64,000 nt of DNA from G965232465 sp965276005 (lineage in GTDB: Bacteria > Pseudomonadota > Alphaproteobacteria > JAQWUY01). The stretch's first letter is position 1; every line of letters starts with the position of its first letter. Below the pieces are notes generated by a model. The model was not told the DNA's origin, ran no database searches, and saw only the letters and a list, made by a program, of their open reading frames with translations. Shown one piece after another: positions 44,110 through 52,854 of the stretch. Both the position numbers and the translations under genes were made by a program. The stretch is taken from contig OZ254962.1 in NCBI GenBank assembly GCA_965276005.1, forward strand, positions 992,001 to 1,056,000, given 5' to 3'.

Positions 44110-47100
44110 ATGATATGGGAAGTATACGCATACGGGGACGGGGATACGATCGTCAAGGTACTCACTGCTGCCGCTAGTATTGTCGGCGGGGCAGACTTTC
44201 CCGGCATTGCCAAAACAACGGTGATAATGGCGTTTTTCCTTGCCAGTATTCAAGTGGTATTTAAGGGCGGTGTGTTACAGCAACAATTAAAATGGGTGTT
44301 TCTGGTCGCTACTGTATCCGCTATGATGATTAACGCTAAACAAGATGTTAAGGTGGTCGATAAGTTAAACGCCAGTAACACTAGGGTGGTAAACAATGTG
44401 CCGGCGGGTTTGGCTATCTTTGCAGGCGGGGCAAACGCTATCGGTAACGGTATGTTACAGCTGTATGAAACAGCAATGAGTATACCGGGCGACAGAAAAT
44501 ATGAAAAGAACGGTATGTTGTTTGGGACTAAACTGTTAAACGACCTTGCCATGTTCGAAGTACAAAATCAAGATATGAAAAAATCGCTTGGCGACTTTGG
44601 CTATCAATGTATTGTATTGGGTATGGCACATGGGTTTGTGTCCGCTGATGAACTGTTAAAATCCAACAATATATGGAATATTGCCAAAACCAAACTAAAT
44701 CAAAAATCCCGACACTTTTCTTATTGGGAAAAAGATAGTAGCACCGGTAAGGTACAACGCAAAACCTATAATTGTAAGGCAGGCATAGTCAAGTTAGAAA
44801 ACGAATGGGCAAATATTGAAAACGAAGCGAAAAAGGTATACGGACCCAGACTATATAAAAGCATGTCCAATAGTGCCGCACAAGCCCAGTTGTTGACCGA
44901 TATTCCCGTACTATATACGGCAGTATTGGGGGTATCGACAACCGCTAAGGATGCGATGCAACAAGCGATGTTGATAAATGCAATTCAAACAGGCGGGGCA
45001 GCCCGTGCGACTAGTGAAAGCGTACAACAAACATTCTTACAAAATCGTATTACCATCACAGAACGGTTAAAATCACAGGGCTTTTGGGAAATGGCAGCCC
45101 GCAAGGCAAGCTCCCTATATGCCATCTTACAAGCATTCCTTATCGCCATGTTTCCTGTGGTGGTATTGCTGTCATTCGTTATCGGGTTTACCGCCATTAA
45201 GAGCTATGCGTCTGTGATGTTAATGGTACAGTGTTTACCCACATATTGGGCGGTGGTCAATACATTTAGTATCACCAATGAAAACGACACCTATAAAGAT
45301 TTTGGCAGCAGCGGTCTTAGTTATATCACACAACCGGATTTTGTCCTAGCCCACCAAGATTTATCCAGCACAGCAGGCATCTTTGCATCGGCAGCCCTGC
45401 CCGCCATATTGATGCTATTCAAGGGGGTAAGTGCCATGAGTGGCATGGTCACCAACTTCGCCATGAACGGCATGCAAACCGCCGGCTCTGTAGCGTCTAG
45501 TGTAGCAGAAGGCAATATCAGTATGGCAAACACCAGTTATGGCAATCATAACGCTTTTAACACAGGCATGAGCCAGCACAGTATGGGGGGAAGCTACGCT
45601 AATAACATGACCGCCACAGGTCTCATGGGACAAACCACCACCACAGCCCCTGTGGGCAATCAGGTGACGAGGGCTTTACAATACAATATGCCTTTTAAAG
45701 CAGATTTGGGCAATTCTGTACAACATGCGATAAACGCACAGCAATCAGAAAACACCACTGCTGCTTTTAATACGGGCAGTTCGTATTTTAAGCAATTCAG
45801 CAATGCGGAAAATTTCAGCCAAAATATTGGCAATAATAGCAAGTATGGTCATAGTAAAGCATACGGGGATGCTTGGACTCAGGCAGAAAAAATTGCTGAT
45901 ACAACAGGATTATCAACAGGTCAAGTTATGTCTGCAGCGATGGCGATGAAAGCCGATGCAAGTTTGGGTTTAGGTGGTAAAGTTTTTAACAAATTGACTG
46001 GAAACGCATCATTAGGTGGTAGTTTGAATGCAGATTACAGGACTGATGAAGGGCGTAGACAAGTACTAGATATGATTAAGGAGTTTTCAGAAAATAAGTC
46101 ATTTACTGAAACCTATGACGCCACTAGGGATGTTACTGCGTCTAAATCATATAATGAAGGCTATAGTCATGATAAAGGATTACGGGAAAATTTTGATGCC
46201 ACTTTTAGTAAAGCCGAATCGTTTGCAAAATCTGTAGGACAGACCGACACAAATTCTATGAGTTGGAATACGGACGCTACCGCTGATTTTGTAAGATACG
46301 CTAGGGCAAATGGATTATCAGAATCGGATTTATTGTCAACAGGAACCAATACCAATAGAAATGTTATAATGCAACAATGGGCAGATTCTATTGTTGATAA
46401 TATGTTACCGCCAAGACCAATGAACACCAACTTTCAAAAATTAAATGCAAGCCATATGGATATGGTGCAACAAATGTATAATCCGCAGGACACCTTAAAT
46501 CAGGTGCAAAGTGGCAAGGTGCAAACCAATTATGCTTATGACAAAGCAGAGAGTACATATAACGATAAGCCAAATGAATTTGCTAATACTAGGGCAAAGG
46601 GCTATGATTTAGAGAATAAACAAAACGAGATGTATAATGCAAATACAGGTACACACATTGCGAATCCTATTACGGGGGGCTGGGAAGGCATAAAAACAGT
46701 AGGCGGTAGAATGGCTGAGAGTATATTAGATGGTGACGGCAAAAACCAAGCAACAAGTTCTGATAGGGATAATCCTTTTAGACCAACTTATATGGGCAAC
46801 CAATCTGTCGATGTAACATCTGGATTAGAGCTGTCAGGACAAACTATAAATCCCAATCCTAGAAGTCAGGTGGGTAATGTATCACCGGTCAATGTTGCTG
46901 ATAATCCACCATCTCGACATAATATTCAAGATACACCCACACCATTTTCCAATAAAAATCAAGATGGTGGCAACACAGCTGTCATCAGAGAAGATTTTAG
47001 CCAAACAAAAGATTCAGATACGAACCATTTCCTTAAAATATCTAATACAAGCAATCAGTCTGTTCATACCACATCCGAATCAGAACCATCAATACGAAAA

Positions 47101-47277
47101 AATCCTAATCCTGAAAGTCAAGCAAGCAGTATAACGCCTGTACATGTTAACATTAATCCATCACAGCAGCAAAGTGTCCATGATGCAACCACATCATTTT
47201 CTAGCAAACGGCAGGATGGTGATGACACGGATAAGCCTAGTAAAATTACATTCGGCAATTTAGTACGGAAACCGTAG
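44110..47277 (+). CDS. traG: type-F conjugation protein TraG
   Basis: 1055 residues. The N-terminal half is membrane-bound: spans near ~35-55 and ~70-85, then ~340-365 (FPVVVLLSFVIGFTAIKSY) and ~430-450, with MWEVYAYGDGD at the very start. The C-terminal half is a long soluble region. TraG acts in pilus assembly, mating-pair stabilisation and, through its C-terminus, entry exclusion. Its last ~130 residues are two imperfect repeats of about 64 residues. Beyond about 45.85 kb base use is more AT-rich than before it, perhaps a recombined tail. AAAGGACAGAACG precedes the ATG. Confidence 0.92.
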   Translation: MIWEVYAYGDGDTIVKVLTAAASIVGGADFPGIAKTTVIMAFFLASIQVVFKGGVLQQQLKWVFLVATVSAMMINAKQDVKVVDKLNASNTRVVNNVPAGLAIFAGGANAIGNGMLQLYETAMSIPGDRKYEKNGMLFGTKLLNDLAMFEVQNQDMKKSLGDFGYQCIVLGMAHGFVSADELLKSNNIWNIAKTKLNQKSRHFSYWEKDSSTGKVQRKTYNCKAGIVKLENEWANIENEAKKVYGPRLYKSMSNSAAQAQLLTDIPVLYTAVLGVSTTAKDAMQQAMLINAIQTGGAARATSESVQQTFLQNRITITERLKSQGFWEMAARKASSLYAILQAFLIAMFPVVVLLSFVIGFTAIKSYASVMLMVQCLPTYWAVVNTFSITNENDTYKDFGSSGLSYITQPDFVLAHQDLSSTAGIFASAALPAILMLFKGVSAMSGMVTNFAMNGMQTAGSVASSVAEGNISMANTSYGNHNAFNTGMSQHSMGGSYANNMTATGLMGQTTTTAPVGNQVTRALQYNMPFKADLGNSVQHAINAQQSENTTAAFNTGSSYFKQFSNAENFSQNIGNNSKYGHSKAYGDAWTQAEKIADTTGLSTGQVMSAAMAMKADASLGLGGKVFNKLTGNASLGGSLNADYRTDEGRRQVLDMIKEFSENKSFTETYDATRDVTASKSYNEGYSHDKGLRENFDATFSKAESFAKSVGQTDTNSMSWNTDATADFVRYARANGLSESDLLSTGTNTNRNVIMQQWADSIVDNMLPPRPMNTNFQKLNASHMDMVQQMYNPQDTLNQVQSGKVQTNYAYDKAESTYNDKPNEFANTRAKGYDLENKQNEMYNANTGTHIANPITGGWEGIKTVGGRMAESILDGDGKNQATSSDRDNPFRPTYMGNQSVDVTSGLELSGQTINPNPRSQVGNVSPVNVADNPPSRHNIQDTPTPFSNKNQDGGNTAVIREDFSQTKDSDTNHFLKISNTSNQSVHTTSESEPSIRKNPNPESQASSITPVHVNINPSQQQSVHDATTSFSSKRQDGDDTDKPSKITFGNLVRKP

Positions 47278-47377
47278 GATGAGAATAAAAATGTATACAA
47301 TGCCACAATATATATTATACCAAACGATAAAAAACCGCCTTTATATCGTAAGTAGACAAAAATGGAATAGTTTTGAA

Positions 47378-47833
47378 TTAAGAGTCATGCCGTTTCTCAT
47401 AATATATACTAGCTGGATTTATAAGACGATCTTCCCAATGCCAATCATGATGAGATATTCCATTATTACTGTGAACATTATAATTAGGTTCACTGTTATC
47501 AGACAATTCCAACCGATCTTGTATTTTTGCGGATTTTGCCAGACAAAACAGAAAAGCAATAAACATGATAGGAGCCAAGAATACCGCCGTACCTATATTA
47601 AAGAAACACGCAATCATTGTAGCAAAACATATCCACGCACCTCGATTCCAATCAGAAATTTGATCCTTATCTATCTTGGAAATAAATTTGCTACGATATT
47701 TCACATACCCAGCTTTAAGCATCAACTGTTCATATTCTTCACGGTCAATTTGTATTTTATTGGGATCTTTGTACACTTCGCCTTTTTGCAAAGCCTCAAA
47801 TTCCTGTTTGGTAATTTCAATTGTATCCATCAT
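47378..47833 (-). CDS. small membrane protein of unknown function
   Basis: 151 residues. ATGATG start with AAAGGGA upstream and a good promoter. The N-terminal ~60 residues are acidic and helical (ITKQEFEALQKGEVYKDP). Two adjacent membrane spans lie at ~67-100 (WICFATMIACFFNIGTAVFLAPIMF). The tail is polar. No family was recognised. It lies on the strand opposite to the tra genes, next to a toxin-antitoxin pair. Confidence 0.65.
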   Translation of the reverse strand: MMDTIEITKQEFEALQKGEVYKDPNKIQIDREEYEQLMLKAGYVKYRSKFISKIDKDQISDWNRGAWICFATMIACFFNIGTAVFLAPIMFIAFLFCLAKSAKIQDRLELSDNSEPNYNVHSNNGISHHDWHWEDRLINPASIYYEKRHDS

Positions 47834-47869
47834 AACATGTTCCCTTTCATATTATCGTCTTATACGCCC

Positions 47870-47898
47870 ATTGTATCACATATTCGCAACAAATGCAA
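47870..47898 (-). promoter_or_regulatory. promoter for the small membrane protein gene
   Basis: On the minus strand: TTGCAT (47898-47893), 17-bp spacer, TACAAT (47875-47870), leaving a leader of about 30 nt before the ATG at 47833. It lies just after the antitoxin stop, so this gene is expressed separately from the toxin-antitoxin pair. Confidence 0.6.
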
Positions 47899-47902
47899 TA
47901 GG

Positions 47903-48262
47903 TTAATCAGCGAGTGGCACAAGAGCGTCTACATCCATATCCAACGCCCGGGCGATTTTAGCGTATATAAAAATGTCCCCTTTGCGTTTGCCGCTTTCCA
48001 AATTGGAAATATAAGACGCAGCAACACCCACTTTTTCCGCCAACTCGTTTTGTTGCAATCCCCGCCATTCTCGGTATACTTTAATCGGATTTTCTCCGTC
48101 AAGCACACGGTGCAAATACCGTCCATCGATGGCATTTTTGCGTTCCAGTTCAACCCTACGCCGTTCAACCGCCATATCAAATTGTTCTACCAACGCTGTA
48201 TATTCGCCTTTGGACATGATAACAATGTCTTGCCCAGATATATTCACTTGTTGCCCATTCAT
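47903..48262 (-). CDS. HTH antitoxin of a RelE-type toxin-antitoxin pair
   Basis: 119 residues. AAGGA precedes the ATG. The N-terminal ~50 residues look like a toxin-binding segment (IVIMSKGEYTALVEQFDMAVERRR). An HTH follows at ~60-115: VYREWRGLQQNELAEKVGVAASYISNLESGKRKG, the Xre/HigA type. It lies 12 bp downstream of the toxin gene. It probably neutralises the toxin and represses the shared promoter. Confidence 0.85.
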   Translation of the reverse strand: MNGQQVNISGQDIVIMSKGEYTALVEQFDMAVERRRVELERKNAIDGRYLHRVLDGENPIKVYREWRGLQQNELAEKVGVAASYISNLESGKRKGDIFIYAKIARALDMDVDALVPLAD

Positions 48263-48274
48263 AATAAAAATCCT

Positions 48275-48529
48275 TTATGCTTTATAATCTTTCCCACGAG
48301 GAAAAATTTCCAAAATATCTATAACCGTTTCACTGTCCATATATTTGATCAGCCAATTCCCCACACGCAATCTATGATAACAGGTGCCTTTCAAAGCGGT
48401 AATATTATTTGCCAACGCATCAGGATTGCTTGCCAGTGTTTCAACCTTCGCCTGAATTCTATTTCTAGTATTGTTTGGAAGTTTCATCAAAACTTTCCAT
48501 GCACTGCCATGATAATAAAACTGTCTCAT
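48275..48529 (-). CDS. RelE/ParE-type toxin
   Basis: 84 residues from MRQFYYHGSAW. An upstream in-frame ATG (48568) is rejected because the -35 box lies after it. WKVLMKLPNNTRNRIQAKVETLASNPD, ALKGTCYHRLRVGNWLIKY and VIDILEIFPRGKDYK match RelE-type mRNA interferases, whose C-terminal basic and aromatic residues contact mRNA. Activity is inferred. It is transcribed before its antitoxin. Confidence 0.85.
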   Translation of the reverse strand: MRQFYYHGSAWKVLMKLPNNTRNRIQAKVETLASNPDALANNITALKGTCYHRLRVGNWLIKYMDSETVIDILEIFPRGKDYKA

Positions 48530-48536
48530 GCTGATT

Positions 48537-48565
48537 ATATTATCATCTTGATACACACATGTCAA
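48537..48565 (-). promoter_or_regulatory. consensus promoter ending 7 nt before the RelE-type toxin ATG
   Basis: On the minus strand: TTGACA (48565-48560), 17-bp spacer, TAATAT (48542-48537), 7 nt, then ATG. A near-palindrome TGATAATATAATCA covers the -10 box and could be the antitoxin operator. A leaderless transcript is predicted. Confidence 0.75.
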
Positions 48566-48648
48566 CATAAAATATCAAAAAAATTGCATAATATGTGTAC
48601 CACAATATCACCACATTTAAGATGGCGGTTTTACAAGGAGGCACAACC

Positions 48649-49266
48649 ATGCGGATGAAAGCAAAGAAAATCTTAAAATGGATTGTACTCGGTAGAGAGT
48701 ATGCAGAAATTCCCAGCGATCTGATAGCACAGATATTTAGGTACATTGTTTTTCTGTTATGCCTAGCAGCCATATTTGGCTTTTTGTTAATGTTCGCCGT
48801 AGGTATGAGTAAGACCAATGTATTGGCTAATACGCCTATGGTAGCAGGTAAGGCTCGGGTTATCGACGGGGATACATTGTATATCGATACCTATAAAATC
48901 CGTTTGAGTGGCATAGATGCCCCGGAAATAGCACAAACATGCCAAACCGATACTGGGCGGTCATATGCTTGTGGCAAAATGGCTACTCAGTATTTACAAC
49001 AGGTAATCGGGACTCGGTCTGTTTCTTGTCATGTATCAGGTAAAGATAAATATAGCAGGTTGCTAGGTACATGTTATGCCGATGGAATACATCTCAATAT
49101 GCATATGATTAAGAATGGTTGGGCTGTGCCGTATTACACTTATGGGTTCAGTTCCATTCTAAATGGCATATATGCTTATATCCACAATAACGGCATGTGG
49201 GCGGGTAGTTTTCAACTGCCTAGCACCTATCGTAAATCTAAACAAAAACAGGGGGATAAAAAATGA
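48649..49266 (+). CDS. membrane-anchored thermonuclease (SNase family)
   Basis: 205 residues from the ATG with AAGGAGG seven bases upstream. A membrane span at ~30-55 (IVFLLCLAAIFGFLLMFAV) is followed by a staphylococcal-nuclease fold: ARVIDGDTLYI, KIRLSGIDAPE, YACGKMATQYLQQ, SGKDKYSRLLGTCY, VPYYTYG and GMWAGSF. The acidic and Arg catalytic positions appear present. SNase genes are common in conjugative elements; a role in processing DNA or peptidoglycan-side debris is not established. Confidence 0.88.
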   Translation: MRMKAKKILKWIVLGREYAEIPSDLIAQIFRYIVFLLCLAAIFGFLLMFAVGMSKTNVLANTPMVAGKARVIDGDTLYIDTYKIRLSGIDAPEIAQTCQTDTGRSYACGKMATQYLQQVIGTRSVSCHVSGKDKYSRLLGTCYADGIHLNMHMIKNGWAVPYYTYGFSSILNGIYAYIHNNGMWAGSFQLPSTYRKSKQKQGDKK

Positions 49267-49296
49267 TGTTTTTCTCTCGAAGTGTTGGAGGACTGT

Positions 49297-50460
49297 ATGA
49301 TGTATAGTATTGATTTCGGTTTGGTGGACGGCACCCCCCTTGTTCTTAACCAAGACGCTCATATGTTTAGCCAAGTGGGGCAAGATATTCTTGCCACTGC
49401 CCACTTGCACGGCTTGACAGGGTATTGTACCTGCAGTCCCAAACGCCCTAAAATGATAGTCAAACACTATCATACCCATTATGGCGTTGCTAGATTCCCA
49501 AATACTGCGTTATTACACAATAACGATTGTCCGTATTATGCTATTCCCAGTGATACCAGCGGGGTTGGCAGTTATCGTGGGGCTATTACTGAAACAGCAG
49601 TACATTTGAATATTCCCATAAAGTCTAAGGCACTTTATGGCAAAAAACCTAAAACCACAATTGTTACCAACAACAACCAACAACGGGAAATCCGTACCAT
49701 ACTGGAATTAAAAGGTTTACTGCATCATATTTGGGAACACACGGGCTTAAATACTTGGTCGCCGTATTTTAAGGGCAAGCGGTCGATTGTCAGCCGTGTA
49801 TTAGACTATGGCTATTATTGGGGGCATTATGACACATTGATAAGCGAACGCATGATGGTGCTGTTTCCTAAAATGCCTTTGAAGTATGCGGAACATAACA
49901 CATGCGTTATCAAAAACACAGATGCTTGTATACTGGTGATGGGGTATTTACATCACATAACCGGCAAACAAGGTAGCGATCGTGTATTGGTTCGCCTAAA
50001 AGCAAGTGCAGGATCGGGTAAAACATACAATTTTATCGACGACTACTTATTCTTTGGTAATGTGTCGATAAAAGAACAGTTCGATGCAAGTTTTGAACAC
50101 ACGGTACATACTGCCCAAGATCACAACAATATTGTTGTCTTTATGCGTGTGACATATCGCTCTACAACCGATAATAACGCAAAGCATATATTTAATATCA
50201 CTGATATTTGTTTCATGGCAGTATGTGGATATTCTTATGGTATTCCCTTTGCCACAGCAAAAGAGTTGGTGTTACTAAAACACCTACTCGACAACGATCG
50301 ATATTTTATGAAACCGCTTTGTTATGACGATACGGTTTTATCGTTACCTAACTTTGTTTTAACGGATACGCAGGACAAAACCCCTTTGTTTATTGGAACT
50401 ATTAACCATATGCCGCCGTTACCCATTGCGGACACATATACGCAGAAAGGGGGTATGTGA
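49297..50460 (+). CDS. DUF1173-like protein of the transfer region
   Basis: 387 residues (ATG 49297, GGAGG upstream; a second ATG follows at 49300). The N-terminal third has YCTCSPKRPKMIV, then VARFPNTALLHNNDCPYY, the CxC...H...C pattern I associate with DUF1173, a conjugation-linked family of unknown function. At 236-243 it reads ASAGSGKT, which fits a Walker A motif, but no clear Walker B follows. It is translationally coupled to traD (TGATG), so a coupling or DNA-processing role is plausible. The family call is tentative. Confidence 0.6.
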   Translation: MMYSIDFGLVDGTPLVLNQDAHMFSQVGQDILATAHLHGLTGYCTCSPKRPKMIVKHYHTHYGVARFPNTALLHNNDCPYYAIPSDTSGVGSYRGAITETAVHLNIPIKSKALYGKKPKTTIVTNNNQQREIRTILELKGLLHHIWEHTGLNTWSPYFKGKRSIVSRVLDYGYYWGHYDTLISERMMVLFPKMPLKYAEHNTCVIKNTDACILVMGYLHHITGKQGSDRVLVRLKASAGSGKTYNFIDDYLFFGNVSIKEQFDASFEHTVHTAQDHNNIVVFMRVTYRSTTDNNAKHIFNITDICFMAVCGYSYGIPFATAKELVLLKHLLDNDRYFMKPLCYDDTVLSLPNFVLTDTQDKTPLFIGTINHMPPLPIADTYTQKGGM

Positions 50461-52823
50461 TGGCGGATTCGATTACTCGTGGCGGTCAAGTTATCGGGCA
50501 TAGCTGGCGGATGCGGATACAGGTTGTTAAAACCATTTTAAAATATAGCTTATATGTAGCCATTATATGCTATGTGTATCTAGTGTTTTCCACATTTACC
50601 AGCCATCAATTATATTGGATTGTGGAATGGTATCGGGCGGATTTGTTGTACACTATCAAAAAAGACATGATTATGACCACCCGTGAGAATGGCTTTATCA
50701 ATGGCGATTGGCACAAAAGGTATGCCCATAACATAGTTTTTAACCCAACAATACTGATGTGGAAAGCGGTGTTTTGGCATCGTGTGAACACGGCTGTTTA
50801 CCAAGTACTGTGGGTATTGCTAGCGGCTATTTTTGTTATATTATTTGTGTTTTGGGCGTGGGGGCGGCGACTGACCAAGAGCCAATTTATCGAGGGCAAT
50901 TTTTTGGTAAATGCTAAAAAATTGCATAAACTGGTAAACAGATACAATTTTAAGAAACGCTTACAGCGGGGTATATTCAAACGACATAAACCTTATAAGG
51001 TTGTGGGGGTGCCGTATCCTTATAACACAGAAACCATGCACACGCTGTTTGTGGGGCGTACGGGCTCTGGTAAGACAGTGGCAATCAATCCGTTTATTGA
51101 ACAAGCCCGCAAACGGGGCGACCGTATGGTCATTTTTGATCGCATGGGGTCGTATACGAAAATATTTTATGATGCCCGTCAAGATGTATTGTTAAATCCG
51201 CTCGATATGAGATGTCCGCAATGGAGTATTTTTAATGAAGCCACAGATCACACCTATTTTGATTCGATGGCGGAGGCGTTGATTCCCAGCGGTTTAACAG
51301 CAGACCAATTTTGGGAAAAAGCCGCAAGAATTTTGTTTTCTTCGATAGCAGGCAAAATGCAGGCACAAGGGGCATGTACCAACAAGGATCTGATACACAA
51401 TTTGTTAAATGCTTCTGTGGAAGAGATTCTAAAAGCGGTCGAGAAAACTTATGGACAAAATTTAATATCGAAGGAATCAGAAAGGATGGTGAAATCCATA
51501 CAAGCAGTGCTTATCAACGCCAGTAAATCCCTGTGGTATTTAACAGACGAAGGGCAAAGATTTAGCATTCGGGAATGGATTAGTAATAGCGACCGCAAAG
51601 GTTTTCTATTTTTACCCAGTTCGGGGGATATGCACGCCACTTTAAAACCGCTTATCAGTATGTGGCTGGAGGTTGCTATTAACAGTTTAATCAGCTTAGA
51701 GCAATCGCAACAGCGAAAAATTTGGTTTATGTTGGACGAAGTTTCGTCCTTACACAAAATCCCTAGTTTACTGAGTGGATTAACGGAAAGTAGGCAATTT
51801 GGCGGATGCTTTGTGTTAGGGGTGCAAGGTTTGTCCGCATTAAAAGAAAACTATGGGCAGAATGCGGCGACAACGATAGTCAATAACTTGTGTACGCATG
51901 TGTGCTTTGCTCAGACGAACAGCGAAGAAGCAGAAATGGTATCAAAGAATTTAGGCGATACTAAAACCGAATATGTAAAAGAAAGCCAATCGTTTGGGGC
52001 AAACACAATTCGGGACGGCAGCAACCTAAACAAAGAAGTAAAAACCGAACGGGTGGTTACAGCAACAGATATAATTAACTTGCCCTCATTAGGTGTCTAT
52101 TTAAAATTATCAGAGGGCATGCCGATTGGCAAGATACAGTTAAAATATGAGCAGTACCCGGAAGTTGCCGCTAAAATTATCCGCCGCAAGTTGCCAAATA
52201 TTATGGGAGAATTTCCTGACGAACCTGTACCGCAAGCATCAGAAGTACCGGACATACCCAAGCAACCGACCACACAGCCGGTTCCACAACAGCCACAACC
52301 TGCATATACAGCACACCCGCAACAAACACCTATTGTACAGCCGCCAATACCACAGGCACAACCGCATCAACCGCCCATTGTACAACCACCGATACCGCAA
52401 ACACAGCCACAGGCGATGCCACAACAGCCACAGCAGCATGTACATAACCAACCCCCGCAAAAAAAGGATATGCAGAACAACCCCCCACTCCCTAGCATGG
52501 ATATACCGCCTGTTGCCCCGAAGCCAAAACAGAAACGCCCGACTTGGAATAAAAATCAAAATGGCAAGGGAAAATCCCGTCCTTATACACGGGGTCGCCA
52601 TAGCCAATATAGACAAACCATAAATCGTGGAACAGACACAAACGCACCTGCAAATATTTTAGAATATGAAGCATATACAAGGAGTGAATCCTACCTAGAA
52701 GAAATGGGACAGGAACCACTGGTCAATAATGATGTGAAACCTCCCACATATAAACCAACGCAACAGCAAAATCCTACAAGTGGAAACGCTGATAATAATA
52801 AAGAATTAACGGGTTGGGTTTAG
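50460..52823 (+). CDS. traD: type IV coupling protein TraD
   Basis: 787 residues. ATG 50460 overlaps the previous stop, with AAGGGGG upstream; a GTG one codon earlier is possible. Two membrane spans lie near ~22-45 and ~110-135. Walker A GRTGSGKT spans 199-206, with the coupling-protein motif FDRMGSYTKIFYD just after and MLDEVSSLHKIP as Walker B. The C-terminal ~190 residues are Pro/Gln-rich with IVQPPIPQ repeats, the region that usually contacts the relaxosome. It brings relaxase-bound DNA to the secretion channel. Confidence 0.95.
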   Translation: MADSITRGGQVIGHSWRMRIQVVKTILKYSLYVAIICYVYLVFSTFTSHQLYWIVEWYRADLLYTIKKDMIMTTRENGFINGDWHKRYAHNIVFNPTILMWKAVFWHRVNTAVYQVLWVLLAAIFVILFVFWAWGRRLTKSQFIEGNFLVNAKKLHKLVNRYNFKKRLQRGIFKRHKPYKVVGVPYPYNTETMHTLFVGRTGSGKTVAINPFIEQARKRGDRMVIFDRMGSYTKIFYDARQDVLLNPLDMRCPQWSIFNEATDHTYFDSMAEALIPSGLTADQFWEKAARILFSSIAGKMQAQGACTNKDLIHNLLNASVEEILKAVEKTYGQNLISKESERMVKSIQAVLINASKSLWYLTDEGQRFSIREWISNSDRKGFLFLPSSGDMHATLKPLISMWLEVAINSLISLEQSQQRKIWFMLDEVSSLHKIPSLLSGLTESRQFGGCFVLGVQGLSALKENYGQNAATTIVNNLCTHVCFAQTNSEEAEMVSKNLGDTKTEYVKESQSFGANTIRDGSNLNKEVKTERVVTATDIINLPSLGVYLKLSEGMPIGKIQLKYEQYPEVAAKIIRRKLPNIMGEFPDEPVPQASEVPDIPKQPTTQPVPQQPQPAYTAHPQQTPIVQPPIPQAQPHQPPIVQPPIPQTQPQAMPQQPQQHVHNQPPQKKDMQNNPPLPSMDIPPVAPKPKQKRPTWNKNQNGKGKSRPYTRGRHSQYRQTINRGTDTNAPANILEYEAYTRSESYLEEMGQEPLVNNDVKPPTYKPTQQQNPTSGNADNNKELTGWV

Positions 52824-52854
52824 ATTATTTGAGTTAGTATAAGGATAAAACACC

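Noticed and set aside
47279..48658. 459-codon plus-strand ORF starting right after traG
   Set aside because: It is the antisense of three minus-strand genes with clear motifs (RelE-type toxin, HTH antitoxin, membrane protein) and has the Ile/Phe/His/Arg-rich composition of a shadow frame. Its length and position are still unusual.
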